Of a DNA stretch of 12,260 bases, positions 6,214 to 12,260 are shown piece by piece. Made by a program: the position numbers and the translations under genes. The first letter of the stretch is position 1. Each line of letters opens with the position of its first letter. The stretch covers positions 1-12,260 of the forward strand of contig CAJWUS010000030.1 in assembly GCA_913047525.1 (NCBI GenBank). Direction: 5' to 3'. This stretch comes from an uncultured Flavobacteriales bacterium. Lineage in GTDB: Bacteria; Bacteroidota; Bacteroidia; Flavobacteriales; BACL11. Under the pieces are notes generated by a model. The model saw only the letters and a list, made by a program, of their open reading frames with translations. It ran no database searches and was not told the origin of the DNA.

Positions 6214-7193
6214 TCTACTTTATAGTCTTTTAGATTTAATCTAAAATCAGCCCTTTCTGGCTTAAGGAATGGTACATTCCAAGATCCTTTGTAGTAAATA
6301 TCAGTTGGAATGTGCTTACTATTAAAATAATCCATATTTACTATTACTTGCATATCTAAATCAATAAGCCAATGCTGATAAGAAAAAACATATTCTCTGT
6401 AAATTACATTAAAATTTTCTTTATCAAAATAGGAAACAATTTTTCTAATAAGCGCTTCCCCCAAATCCTTTTTGCTTAAATCTTTTTTGACTTCCACCAA
6501 AAAAATATAACAATCCCTTTCTTTATAGTTTATAGTATCAATTTTATAATCGTAATACTGCTGCATACTAATATCAAATACCGCTAACTTAATAGAGGCT
6601 CCTCCTTTGTTCTGTTCAGTATCATCACTCCCAATTGAAAATCCCACCGTTTTTGCATCTCGCATATTTTGACTCTCATTTTCATTTTTTCCATTTGATA
6701 TTTTTAAAGAAACACCTATAGTGTCGTCAGGAAAGAATACCTCATCAAATGCATCAGGTGTATAATACCTATACTTATTTTCTATTTTACTTATTTTGGC
6801 ATAAAAAGATGAAGTAGAATCTATATCTTTTTTTAATATTCTTGCGATCTTTCTAGAAAATATCTTCCCCTCATAATGAATGGAGTCATCTACAACCCAA
6901 GCTTTTTTACCATCAGAAAAATGAGTACCCCATCTATTTAGTATACCGATTTTTTTCTCTTTCTTATTAAAGATGTTTAGTTCACTTTCATACTTATGTG
7001 TGTAATATCTTAAATGTTTAAAAGCCATGTAAAAAGTAGTATCCGTTTTTACATAATGAATAAATTCATCTACATCAAAACCATCTTTTACTCCTGTGAT
7101 AGTTACGCTATCAAGCAAAACTGACTTTACGATTTGCTCTTGTGAAGAAGCAAATTTGGAGAGAAAAAAAAGTAAGACTAATATTTTCTTCAT
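6210..7193 (-). CDS. Secreted protein of unknown function
   Basis: A 327-aa protein starting with a typical signal peptide (MKKILVLLFFLSKFASSQEQ, cleavage likely before Gln18). The mature part has no transmembrane segment and no catalytic motif that I recognise. It is rich in Lys, Asp, Tyr and aromatic residues and alternates as in a beta-rich periplasmic or surface protein. I believe it belongs to a Bacteroidota conserved family but cannot name it. The frame is open up to 7250, but the upstream part lies in the RNase P RNA and its terminator. The ATG at 7193 directly precedes the signal peptide, so I chose it. A perfect -7 box lies only 5 nt upstream (7199-7206). Its gene end overlaps that of the CDGSH gene. 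Confidence 0.82.
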   Translation of the reverse strand: MKKILVLLFFLSKFASSQEQIVKSVLLDSVTITGVKDGFDVDEFIHYVKTDTTFYMAFKHLRYYTHKYESELNIFNKKEKKIGILNRWGTHFSDGKKAWVVDDSIHYEGKIFSRKIARILKKDIDSTSSFYAKISKIENKYRYYTPDAFDEVFFPDDTIGVSLKISNGKNENESQNMRDAKTVGFSIGSDDTEQNKGGASIKLAVFDISMQQYYDYKIDTINYKERDCYIFLVEVKKDLSKKDLGEALIRKIVSYFDKENFNVIYREYVFSYQHWLIDLDMQVIVNMDYFNSKHIPTDIYYKGSWNVPFLKPERADFRLNLKDYKVD

Positions 7194-7198
7194 AAAAG

Positions 7199-7206
7199 CA
7201 AAGATA
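7199..7206 (-). promoter_or_regulatory. -7 promoter box for the secreted-protein gene
   Basis: TATCTTTG on the minus strand matches TAnnTTTG and is identical to the box before purE. It overlaps the T-tract of the rnpB terminator by one base. A TTTTG in the terminator loop (7222-7226) could be the -33 element, but the spacing is only 15 bp. The box is 5 nt from the ATG at 7193, so the transcript would be nearly leaderless. Confidence 0.45.
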
Positions 7207-7238
7207 AAAAAAGCAAGGCAGCAAAAGCTGCCTTGCTT
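7206..7238 (-). terminator. Rho-independent terminator of rnpB
   Basis: A perfect 12-bp GC-containing stem (AAGCAAGGCAGC at 7211-7222 and its complement at 7227-7238) has an AAAA loop on the plus strand. On the minus strand it is followed by a run of seven T including the last stem bases. It begins right after the rnpB P1 helix and is a strong terminator. Confidence 0.9.
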
Positions 7239-7532
7239 ACAATTACACATAAGCCGGATTCTGTTCCAAAAGGTACTATCATTTATCTAGGATTAAAGTT
7301 GCCTTTAACCTCTAACTGCCTACCCCTCAAGATTGGGCGAGCAACCCAAGAATCCTGATATACATGGCATTGCACCACATAGAGTTTGCCTGATTTCACT
7401 ACAGCCGAACTGTACTTGCTTTCTGTTGCACTGGTCCTCACCCAAAAGGATGGACGGATGTTATCCGCTATGCTGCTCTGTGGTGTCCGGACTTTCCTCT
7501 TCTAAAAAAGAAGCGATAGCATCAGTAATTGC
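7239..7532 (-). ncRNA. rnpB: RNase P RNA
   Basis: Catalytic RNA of ribonuclease P, which removes 5' leaders from tRNA precursors. The minus strand carries the universal core elements: GAGGAAAGTCCGGAC (7485-7499) near the 5' end and GAACAGAATCCGGCTTATG (7248-7266) near the 3' end, which together form P4 and its flanks. It also has an ACAGAAA motif and the segment CCTAGATAAATGATAG. The two ends pair as helix P1 (GCAATTAC at 7525-7532 with GTAATTGT at 7239-7246), which sets the ends at about 7532 and 7239. The length is near 294 nt, short compared with the 377 nt of E. coli, so some peripheral helices are probably reduced. A strong terminator follows and a -7 box precedes it. Exact ends are accurate to a few bases. 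Confidence 0.95.
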
Positions 7533-7536
7533 AAAA

Positions 7537-7544
7537 CAAAAGTA
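7537..7544 (-). promoter_or_regulatory. -7 promoter box of rnpB
   Basis: TACTTTTG on the minus strand matches TAnnTTTG and ends 5 nt before the 5' end predicted from helix P1 (7532), just where a -7 box should be. No clear -33 TTG is present at the usual distance. Confidence 0.6.
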
Positions 7545-7576
7545 GTTATTCCTGTTTAATTTATAAATTTACAGCC

Positions 7577-7954
7577 ATGAAAAAAATAATTTCAACAGAA
7601 AATGCTCCAAAAGCAATAGGCCCCTATAGTCAAGCAATTTTGGTAGATAACACACTTTATTGTTCGGGACAAATTGCAATAAACCCACAAGATGGAATGT
7701 TAATTACTTCTGATATTTTAGCTGAAACCAATCAAGTAATGCAGAATTTGGCAGCCGTTTTAGAAGAAGCTGAAATGACTTTCGAAAATGTTGTAAAGTG
7801 TAGTGTCTTTTTGAAAGACATAAGCCAATATAGGGATATAAATAAGGTATATACACAGTATTTTGGAGAAAACCCTCCTGCCCGTGAAACAGTGGAAGTT
7901 TCAGTCTTACCAAAAAATGTGAATGTAGAAATCTCACTAATAGCCGTAAAATGA
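7577..7954 (+). CDS. ridA: RidA family reactive-intermediate deaminase
   Basis: A 125-aa protein of usual family length (YjgF/YER057c/UK114). RidA hydrolyses reactive enamine/imine intermediates such as 2-aminoacrylate made by PLP enzymes, and works as a cytoplasmic trimer. Family marks are AIGPYSQA (13-20, with Tyr17), YCSGQIAINP, the VVKCSVFLKD strand, and PPARETVEV with Arg103, the residue that binds the substrate carboxylate, then Glu119 near the end. The open frame reaches back to 7529, but the ATG at 7577 gives the normal N-terminus MKKIIST and keeps clear of the divergent rnpB gene. The start codon of the next gene overlaps its stop by 4 bp (ATGA). No clear promoter is visible; TAAATTTA at 7564-7571 is a weak -7 match too near the ATG. 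Confidence 0.93.
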   Translation: MKKIISTENAPKAIGPYSQAILVDNTLYCSGQIAINPQDGMLITSDILAETNQVMQNLAAVLEEAEMTFENVVKCSVFLKDISQYRDINKVYTQYFGENPPARETVEVSVLPKNVNVEISLIAVK

Positions 7955-9342
7955 AAAGAAAAAGTTTCTTAAAGTCAATCTTTGGAGCAGGAGCACTACT
8001 AAGTGTTCCCTATTGTAGTAATCCAGAAGAATTGGATGAGATCAATCATCAAATAAATGGTCTAACTGACAAATGCAAGGGGAATATGGTGGCCTTTAAA
8101 TCTGTGCCTATTGACAAAGTAAAAGTGGGACTTATTGGAATAGGGAATAGAGGAAAAACGCTTATTCAAATGTTTGATTGGCTGATTGAGAATGAGAAAG
8201 CCGAGATTGTAGCCCTTTGCGATTTGGATCAAAAAAATATTGATTATGCCCTTAATCATTTAAAAAGTAAGCAATCTTTGATTCCTAAAACATATGGTAA
8301 TGGAAAAAATGATTGGGAAAATCTAGCAAAATTGGAAGAGGTGGATTTACTTTTGATTGCAACTCCTTGGGAGTGGCATACGCCAATGGCAATTTTTGGA
8401 ATGGAAAATGAAAAGCATGTTGCCTCTGAGGTGCCTATTGCTTATACTTTGGAAGATTGCGTAAAAATTGTTCAGATAGCTGAGCGAACTTCAAAGCATT
8501 GCATCATGATTGAAAACTGCTGTTATAATAGGGAAGAACTTTGGATTATGAATATGATTCAAGAGGGGGTTTTTGGGGAATTAACCCATGCGGAATGTGC
8601 TTATAATCATGATTTGCGCGCTTTACTTTTACATGAAACTTATTACAAAAATCAGTGGCGAATGAAACACCATACTGAGAGGAATGGGAATTTTTACACT
8701 ACTCATGGTATTGGACCGGTAAGTTTTTACATGGATATTGGAAGGGGTGACACTTTCAAATATTTGACTTCAATGAGTTCGAAAGAGCAAAGTTTGAGTG
8801 CAGCTGTAAAAAAAACAAATAGTAATTTCCCGAGCGTAAAATGTGGAGATGTGAATACCTCACTAATTAAAACAGAAAACGGAAAAAGCATTATGTTGCA
8901 ATTTGATGTGCATACAGGCAGACCTTATTCTAGGATAAACCAGTTAGTTGGCACAAAAGCAGTGCATGAAGGATATCCGAGTCGGCTTTATATTGATGGG
9001 GAAGAATTAGAATTTTGGGGACACAGATGGTTATCGGAAGAGGATTATTTGACTTACAGCAAAAAGTACGAACACCCTATGATGAGCAAACTCAAAAAAA
9101 TTAGTGAATCTTTCAAACAAGGACATGGTGGCATGGATTTTATTATGATTTACCGCTTGATTAGCTGCTTAAATAAAGGTATTCCGCTAGATATAAATGT
9201 GTATGATAGCGTGATGTGGAGTGCCATTACGCCCCTTTCAGAACTTTCTGTAAGTTTGGATAGCCAACCAATAGCTTTCCCTGATTTTACAGGAGGTAAT
9301 TGGAAAGAAAAGAGAACATCAGAAATCATGCGAGAGATTTAA
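7951..9342 (+). CDS. Glycoside hydrolase family 109-type Gfo/Idh/MocA protein (probable alpha-N-acetylgalactosaminidase)
   Basis: A 463-aa NAD-dependent protein. The Rossmann motif is G63-I-G-N-R-G68 after VKVGLI, the strand-2 acid is Asp91 (ALCD), then ATPWEWH (137-143), SEVP (159-162), ENCCYNRE, YNHDLRA (218-224), and RNGNFYTTHGIGP (244-256). This set of motifs matches the GH109 branch, which removes alpha-linked GalNAc by an oxidation/elimination mechanism with tightly bound NAD+, rather than ordinary sugar dehydrogenases. The N-terminus KRKSFLK followed by a hydrophobic stretch and Cys22 looks like a variant Tat signal, with Arg-Lys in place of Arg-Arg. Export is therefore probable but not certain. 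It overlaps ridA by 4 bp, implying translational coupling. The family assignment comes from recognised motifs; substrate specificity is inferred. Confidence 0.85.
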   Translation: MKRKSFLKSIFGAGALLSVPYCSNPEELDEINHQINGLTDKCKGNMVAFKSVPIDKVKVGLIGIGNRGKTLIQMFDWLIENEKAEIVALCDLDQKNIDYALNHLKSKQSLIPKTYGNGKNDWENLAKLEEVDLLLIATPWEWHTPMAIFGMENEKHVASEVPIAYTLEDCVKIVQIAERTSKHCIMIENCCYNREELWIMNMIQEGVFGELTHAECAYNHDLRALLLHETYYKNQWRMKHHTERNGNFYTTHGIGPVSFYMDIGRGDTFKYLTSMSSKEQSLSAAVKKTNSNFPSVKCGDVNTSLIKTENGKSIMLQFDVHTGRPYSRINQLVGTKAVHEGYPSRLYIDGEELEFWGHRWLSEEDYLTYSKKYEHPMMSKLKKISESFKQGHGGMDFIMIYRLISCLNKGIPLDINVYDSVMWSAITPLSELSVSLDSQPIAFPDFTGGNWKEKRTSEIMREI

Positions 9343-9362
9343 AAATCATGTATTAATGATTT
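9343..9362. repeat. 7-bp inverted repeat in the purE promoter
   Basis: AAATCAT at 9343-9349 and ATGATTT at 9356-9362 are separated by 6 bp. The repeat begins just after the stop of the GH109 gene and ends 2 bp before the purE -7 box. It could be a weak terminator stem or an operator for purE. Only one G:C pair is in the stem, so a stable RNA hairpin is unlikely. Confidence 0.35.
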
Positions 9363-9364
9363 CG

Positions 9365-9372
9365 TATCTTTG
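9365..9372 (+). promoter_or_regulatory. purE: -7 promoter box of purE
   Basis: TATCTTTG followed by CA is a perfect match to the Bacteroidota TAnnTTTG box and its common flavobacterial form. It lies 19 nt before the purE ATG, leaving a leader of about 14 nt rich in A. No good -33 TTG was found 17-21 bp upstream, so this part is weak or diverged. Confidence 0.7.
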
Positions 9373-9391
9373 CACCTCCAAAAAATAAAAA

Positions 9392-9904
9392 ATGAAAGCA
9401 GTAGTAAGTATAATTATGGGAAGCACATCTGACATGCCGGTAATGAAAAAGACAGCAGAGTTTTTAAATGATATGGAAATCTCATTTGAGATAAATGCAT
9501 TATCAGCACACAGAACACCACAGATGGTAGAAGAGTTTGCAACAAATGCTAGAAAGAATGGAGTGAAAGTAATCATTGCAGGCGCAGGAGGTGCGGCACA
9601 TTTACCAGGAGTAGTTGCTGCCTTTACAACTGTCCCTGTAATTGGAGTTCCTTGTCGTTCATCTATTTCTATTGACGGATGGGATTCAATTCTTTCAATT
9701 TTACAAATGCCTCCTGGTATCCCAGTTGCTACTGTTGGATTAGATGGCTCGCTTAATGCAGGAATTTTGGCTGCTCAAATTTTAGCAACTGATAATGAAG
9801 AAATTCATGCGAAAGTACTTGCTTATAAAGAAAACTTAAAGCAAAAGATTGTAAAAGCCAATGAAGATCTGGCTAGCCATGAATATCCTTTCAGAGTACA
9901 ATAA
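9392..9904 (+). CDS. purE: N5-carboxyaminoimidazole ribonucleotide mutase
   Basis: A cytoplasmic enzyme of 170 aa, normal for class I PurE. It converts N5-CAIR to CAIR in purine synthesis; N5-CAIR is made by PurK. Diagnostic motifs are IIMGSTSDMPVM at the N-terminus (phosphate and ribose binding), SAHRTP with the catalytic His, AGAGGAAHLPGVVAA, and VPVIGVPC. The family works as an octamer. The gene has its own good promoter. No purK is next to it, although the two are often adjacent; instead two envelope genes follow after 22 bp and probably share its transcript. Confidence 0.97.
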   Translation: MKAVVSIIMGSTSDMPVMKKTAEFLNDMEISFEINALSAHRTPQMVEEFATNARKNGVKVIIAGAGGAAHLPGVVAAFTTVPVIGVPCRSSISIDGWDSILSILQMPPGIPVATVGLDGSLNAGILAAQILATDNEEIHAKVLAYKENLKQKIVKANEDLASHEYPFRVQ

Positions 9905-9926
9905 ATTTACTATTTTAGGGCTTCAA

Positions 9927-10721
9927 ATGAGGTCCTATTTTTTTACAATATTATTTAGTTTTTTCTCACTAATTTGTTTTAGTCAGAATTATGATTCTAA
10001 AAGCAATTCACTAGGGGGAGTTGGACTTACTAAAACTTCTGTTTGGAGCAATTTTACAAACCAAGCTGGACTTGCAGAAATTAATCAGATTTCAATTGGG
10101 GTAGGAACTGAAAACTCTTTTGGCATAAAAGAACTCAGTACACATACTGCTGTTTTTGCTCTTCCGGTAAATGGAGGTGTATTTGGATTAAACATAGCTT
10201 ATACTGGTTTCGAATTATACAATGAAAGTAAGATTGGACTAGCTTTTGCAAAAAAACTAAGTGATGGATTTAATATTGGGGTTCAAATAGATTATTTAGG
10301 TGTGTATGTAGATGAAAGCACTAATAATCGTAATAACTTCACTTTTGAAATAGGGGCTCAGAAAAGGTTAATGCGAGAGTTAACGCTTGGAGCTCATATT
10401 TTTAATCCTATTGGAGTAAAATTAAATGAGCAGGAAAATATTCCATCTATCTTCAAACTAGGATTACGCTATGATGCTAATGATAAAGTTGCTATTTTTA
10501 CAGAAGGAGAATTAGAAAGCGAACAAAATGCTAAACTTAAAATCGGATTAGAATACAAGATTATTAAACAAATACAATTAAGAACTGGCTTCAGTACTAA
10601 TCCTGCCAAAAATTCCTTTGGAATTGGATACACACTTAATAAGATACAACTTGATATAGCGGTAAACCGACATCAACTTTTGGGTTATTCCCCACAGTTC
10701 TCAGTAAGTAGTACTTTTTAG
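9927..10721 (+). CDS. Predicted outer-membrane beta-barrel protein (PorV/FadL-like)
   Basis: A 264-aa protein with a signal peptide (MRSYFFTILFSFFSLICFSQ, cleavage before Gln20 or Asn21). The mature part begins with SLGGVGLTKTSVWSNFTNQAGLA, cut here by comment: a Gly-rich stretch followed by a Asn-x-AGLA motif as in the N-terminus of PorV/PorQ and FadL-like barrels. It is then made of alternating short amphipathic strands and ends in Phe (SSTF), a usual barrel C-terminus. The open frame extends upstream to 9861 inside purE, but the ATG at 9927 directly precedes the signal peptide. It starts 22 bp after purE and ends 1 bp before the helix-hairpin-helix gene. Its function is unknown. Pairing with the next gene suggests a shared envelope role. 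Confidence 0.78.
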   Translation: MRSYFFTILFSFFSLICFSQNYDSKSNSLGGVGLTKTSVWSNFTNQAGLAEINQISIGVGTENSFGIKELSTHTAVFALPVNGGVFGLNIAYTGFELYNESKIGLAFAKKLSDGFNIGVQIDYLGVYVDESTNNRNNFTFEIGAQKRLMRELTLGAHIFNPIGVKLNEQENIPSIFKLGLRYDANDKVAIFTEGELESEQNAKLKIGLEYKIIKQIQLRTGFSTNPAKNSFGIGYTLNKIQLDIAVNRHQLLGYSPQFSVSSTF

Positions 10722-10722
10722 C

Positions 10723-12260
10723 ATGAAACGGCTTTTAATATTTTGCTTTCTTTCAGTAATAGCACTGCTAAGTTTTGGACAAGACAATAATCAATTATTA
10801 GAAGAAATTGTGGAGCAAATTGCAGAGGAGAATGATGAGGAGTTAGATTATGGCGAACTATATGAAGCACTTTATTATTTTGCTGAAAACCCTATAAACC
10901 TGAATAAAACTACAAAGGAGGAGTTAAGAGAATTATACTTTCTGAATGCTTATCAAATTGATAAATTATTAGTACATATTGAAAATAATGGGAAACTCCT
11001 CTCCTATTTGGAATTGCAAACAATTGCTGGGTTTGATGTGCAAACAATTCAGAACTTGTTGCCATTTATCAGTATTACACCAAAAGTCACAAGTAAGCAA
11101 CTTTTTGCAAACATCAATCAATATATAATTATTCGTGATCAGTTTTATTTGCAAGAACAAAAAGGCTATATCCCTGATGAAGATGATGAAATTCACTACT
11201 TAGGAAATGCGCACAGAACTTACTTTAAGTATCGTTTAAAAAATAACTTCTTACAAGCAGGAATTACAGCAGAAAAAGATGCTGGAGAGAATTTCCTAGG
11301 AGAAAGACAGCCTTATGGTTTTGACTTTTACTCAGCTCATTTGCAAGCTAAAAATATTGGAAAAATAAAAAATGTAATTATTGGAGACTATCAAATGAAT
11401 TTCGGGCAAGGAGTTGTAATGCAATCAGGAATGAGTTTTGGGAAATCATCAGAGGTAATTAATATTCAGAAAAGTGGAAATTTGATAAAAGCACACACTG
11501 CTGCTGCAGAAAATTTATTTTTCAGAGGAAGTGCAATACAAATAGAACCTATCAAAGATTTAGATGTTATTGCTTTTATATCCTCACATAAAGTAGATGC
11601 AAATATTACTGATACACTAGAAAATGAAGAAATTGCTTTTTCCTCTATTCAAGGGACAGGAATGCACAGAACAGAGAGCGAGCTTTTAGATAAAAATGTG
11701 ATTTTGCAAAATCATTTTGGAATGCACGCCAACTATAATCTGAAGAATCTCAATCTTGGAATTTCCTATTATAAAACTAAAGTTAAAGGCTTTTATGATA
11801 AGAATATTTACCCTTATAATAAGTTTGATTTTAATGGAACTACTAATCAAAATCTTGGTATAGATTATCAATATTTATACAGAAATATGAACTTTTTTGG
11901 AGAAATAGGAAGGAGTGAGAATGGAGGGATTGCACATGTAAATGGAATAATGATGGGCTTAGACAAAACAATTTCTGCATCCTTACTTTACAGAGATTAC
12001 TCCAAAGATTACCAAAGTGAATACGCTAATGCCTTTGGAGAAAGAAGTTCCCAGAATGAAAAAGGTCTTTATTTTGGCTTAGAATTTACCCCGAACCATA
12101 AATTTAAAATTAAAGGATATGCTGATAATTATGAGTTTCCTTGGCTTAGATTTGGAGTAGATGCACCAAGCAAAGGAAATGATTATTTATTGCAAGCTGA
12201 TTACAAAATCAGTAGAGCAATTAAAATGTATGTTCGATTTAAATCAGAAACTAAGGAAGA
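10723..12260 (+). CDS. Helix-hairpin-helix protein with predicted outer-membrane barrel (3' end outside window)
   Basis: A frame open for 512 codons up to the right edge without a stop, so the C-terminus is missing. The signal peptide (MKRLLIFCFLSVIALLSFGQ) is followed by an acidic helical stretch (about 24-50) and a helix-hairpin-helix domain of the ComEA type (about 56-116: NPINLNKTTKEELREL, FLNAYQIDKLL, LSYLELQTIAGFD). The rest, from about 125, shows many alternating strands and motifs such as GDYQMNFGQGVV (221-232), as in large beta-barrels. Proteins with this layout are widespread in Bacteroidota and not well studied. The usual Gly-x-Gly of DNA-binding hairpins is degenerate here, so DNA binding is uncertain. 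The start lies 1 bp after the previous stop, implying a shared transcript. Confidence 0.85.
   Translation, partial: MKRLLIFCFLSVIALLSFGQDNNQLLEEIVEQIAEENDEELDYGELYEALYYFAENPINLNKTTKEELRELYFLNAYQIDKLLVHIENNGKLLSYLELQTIAGFDVQTIQNLLPFISITPKVTSKQLFANINQYIIIRDQFYLQEQKGYIPDEDDEIHYLGNAHRTYFKYRLKNNFLQAGITAEKDAGENFLGERQPYGFDFYSAHLQAKNIGKIKNVIIGDYQMNFGQGVVMQSGMSFGKSSEVINIQKSGNLIKAHTAAAENLFFRGSAIQIEPIKDLDVIAFISSHKVDANITDTLENEEIAFSSIQGTGMHRTESELLDKNVILQNHFGMHANYNLKNLNLGISYYKTKVKGFYDKNIYPYNKFDFNGTTNQNLGIDYQYLYRNMNFFGEIGRSENGGIAHVNGIMMGLDKTISASLLYRDYSKDYQSEYANAFGERSSQNEKGLYFGLEFTPNHKFKIKGYADNYEFPWLRFGVDAPSKGNDYLLQADYKISRAIKMYVRFKSETKE

Noticed and set aside
7194..7250. Upstream extension of the secreted-protein gene beginning at 7250
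   Set aside because: It would start inside the 3' end of RNase P RNA, read through the terminator hairpin, and hide the signal peptide that begins at the ATG at 7193.
7333..7545. Open frame on the plus strand across the RNase P RNA
   Set aside because: It is antisense to rnpB, has no family resemblance and is explained by the structured RNA.
7529..7576. Earlier start for ridA
   Set aside because: It would overlap the 5' end and promoter of divergent rnpB and add 16 residues not found in RidA proteins.
9861..9926. Earlier in-frame ATG for the barrel protein inside purE
   Set aside because: The ATG at 9927 begins a clean signal peptide; the longer form would bury it behind 22 residues that overlap purE.
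1..12260. CRISPR array, insertion sequence or known anti-phage system
   Set aside because: No regularly spaced long repeats, no transposase gene, and no recognised defence protein were seen; any such cargo would be beyond the left edge.

Overview
The window looks like a piece of a low-GC Bacteroidota chromosome, probably from a flavobacterium-like lineage. The evidence is the Bacteroidota-type -7 promoter boxes (TAnnTTTG), the lack of clear Shine-Dalgarno sequences, a TonB-dependent receptor paired with a DUF4249 lipoprotein, a Bacteroidota-style tyrosine recombinase, and several proteins whose signal peptides end in Ser-Gln or Gly-Gln. Species cannot be told from this sequence.

Left edge (1-1553): a complete tyrosine recombinase gene on the minus strand lies 264 bp from the 3' end of a minus-strand tRNA-Pro(GGG). 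The space between them holds several inverted repeats and a terminator hairpin. This is the usual layout of one end of an integrative element inserted into a tRNA 3' end. If so, the element's cargo lies to the left, outside the window, and everything right of the tRNA is host chromosome.

Region 1574-6213 (+): four tightly spaced genes follow a good promoter. They encode a TonB-dependent receptor, a DUF4249 lipoprotein, thioredoxin reductase (trxB) and a double-CDGSH iron-sulfur protein. Gaps of 2, 19 and 13 bp suggest one operon joining envelope uptake to cytoplasmic thiol and Fe-S redox functions.

Region 6210-7544 (-): a secreted protein of unknown function converges on the CDGSH gene. Directly upstream of it, on the same strand, is the RNase P RNA gene (rnpB) with its own terminator and -7 box.

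Region 7577-9342 (+): a RidA-family deaminase overlaps by 4 bp a GH109-type, NAD-dependent Gfo/Idh/MocA protein with an exported-looking N-terminus.

Region 9365-12260 (+): purE has a strong TATCTTTG promoter. It is followed closely by an outer-membrane beta-barrel-like protein and then, 1 bp later, by a helix-hairpin-helix plus beta-barrel protein cut by the right edge. These last two form the least understood pair in the window. Most other genes are housekeeping or recognisable families. No CRISPR array, insertion sequence or known defence system was seen.
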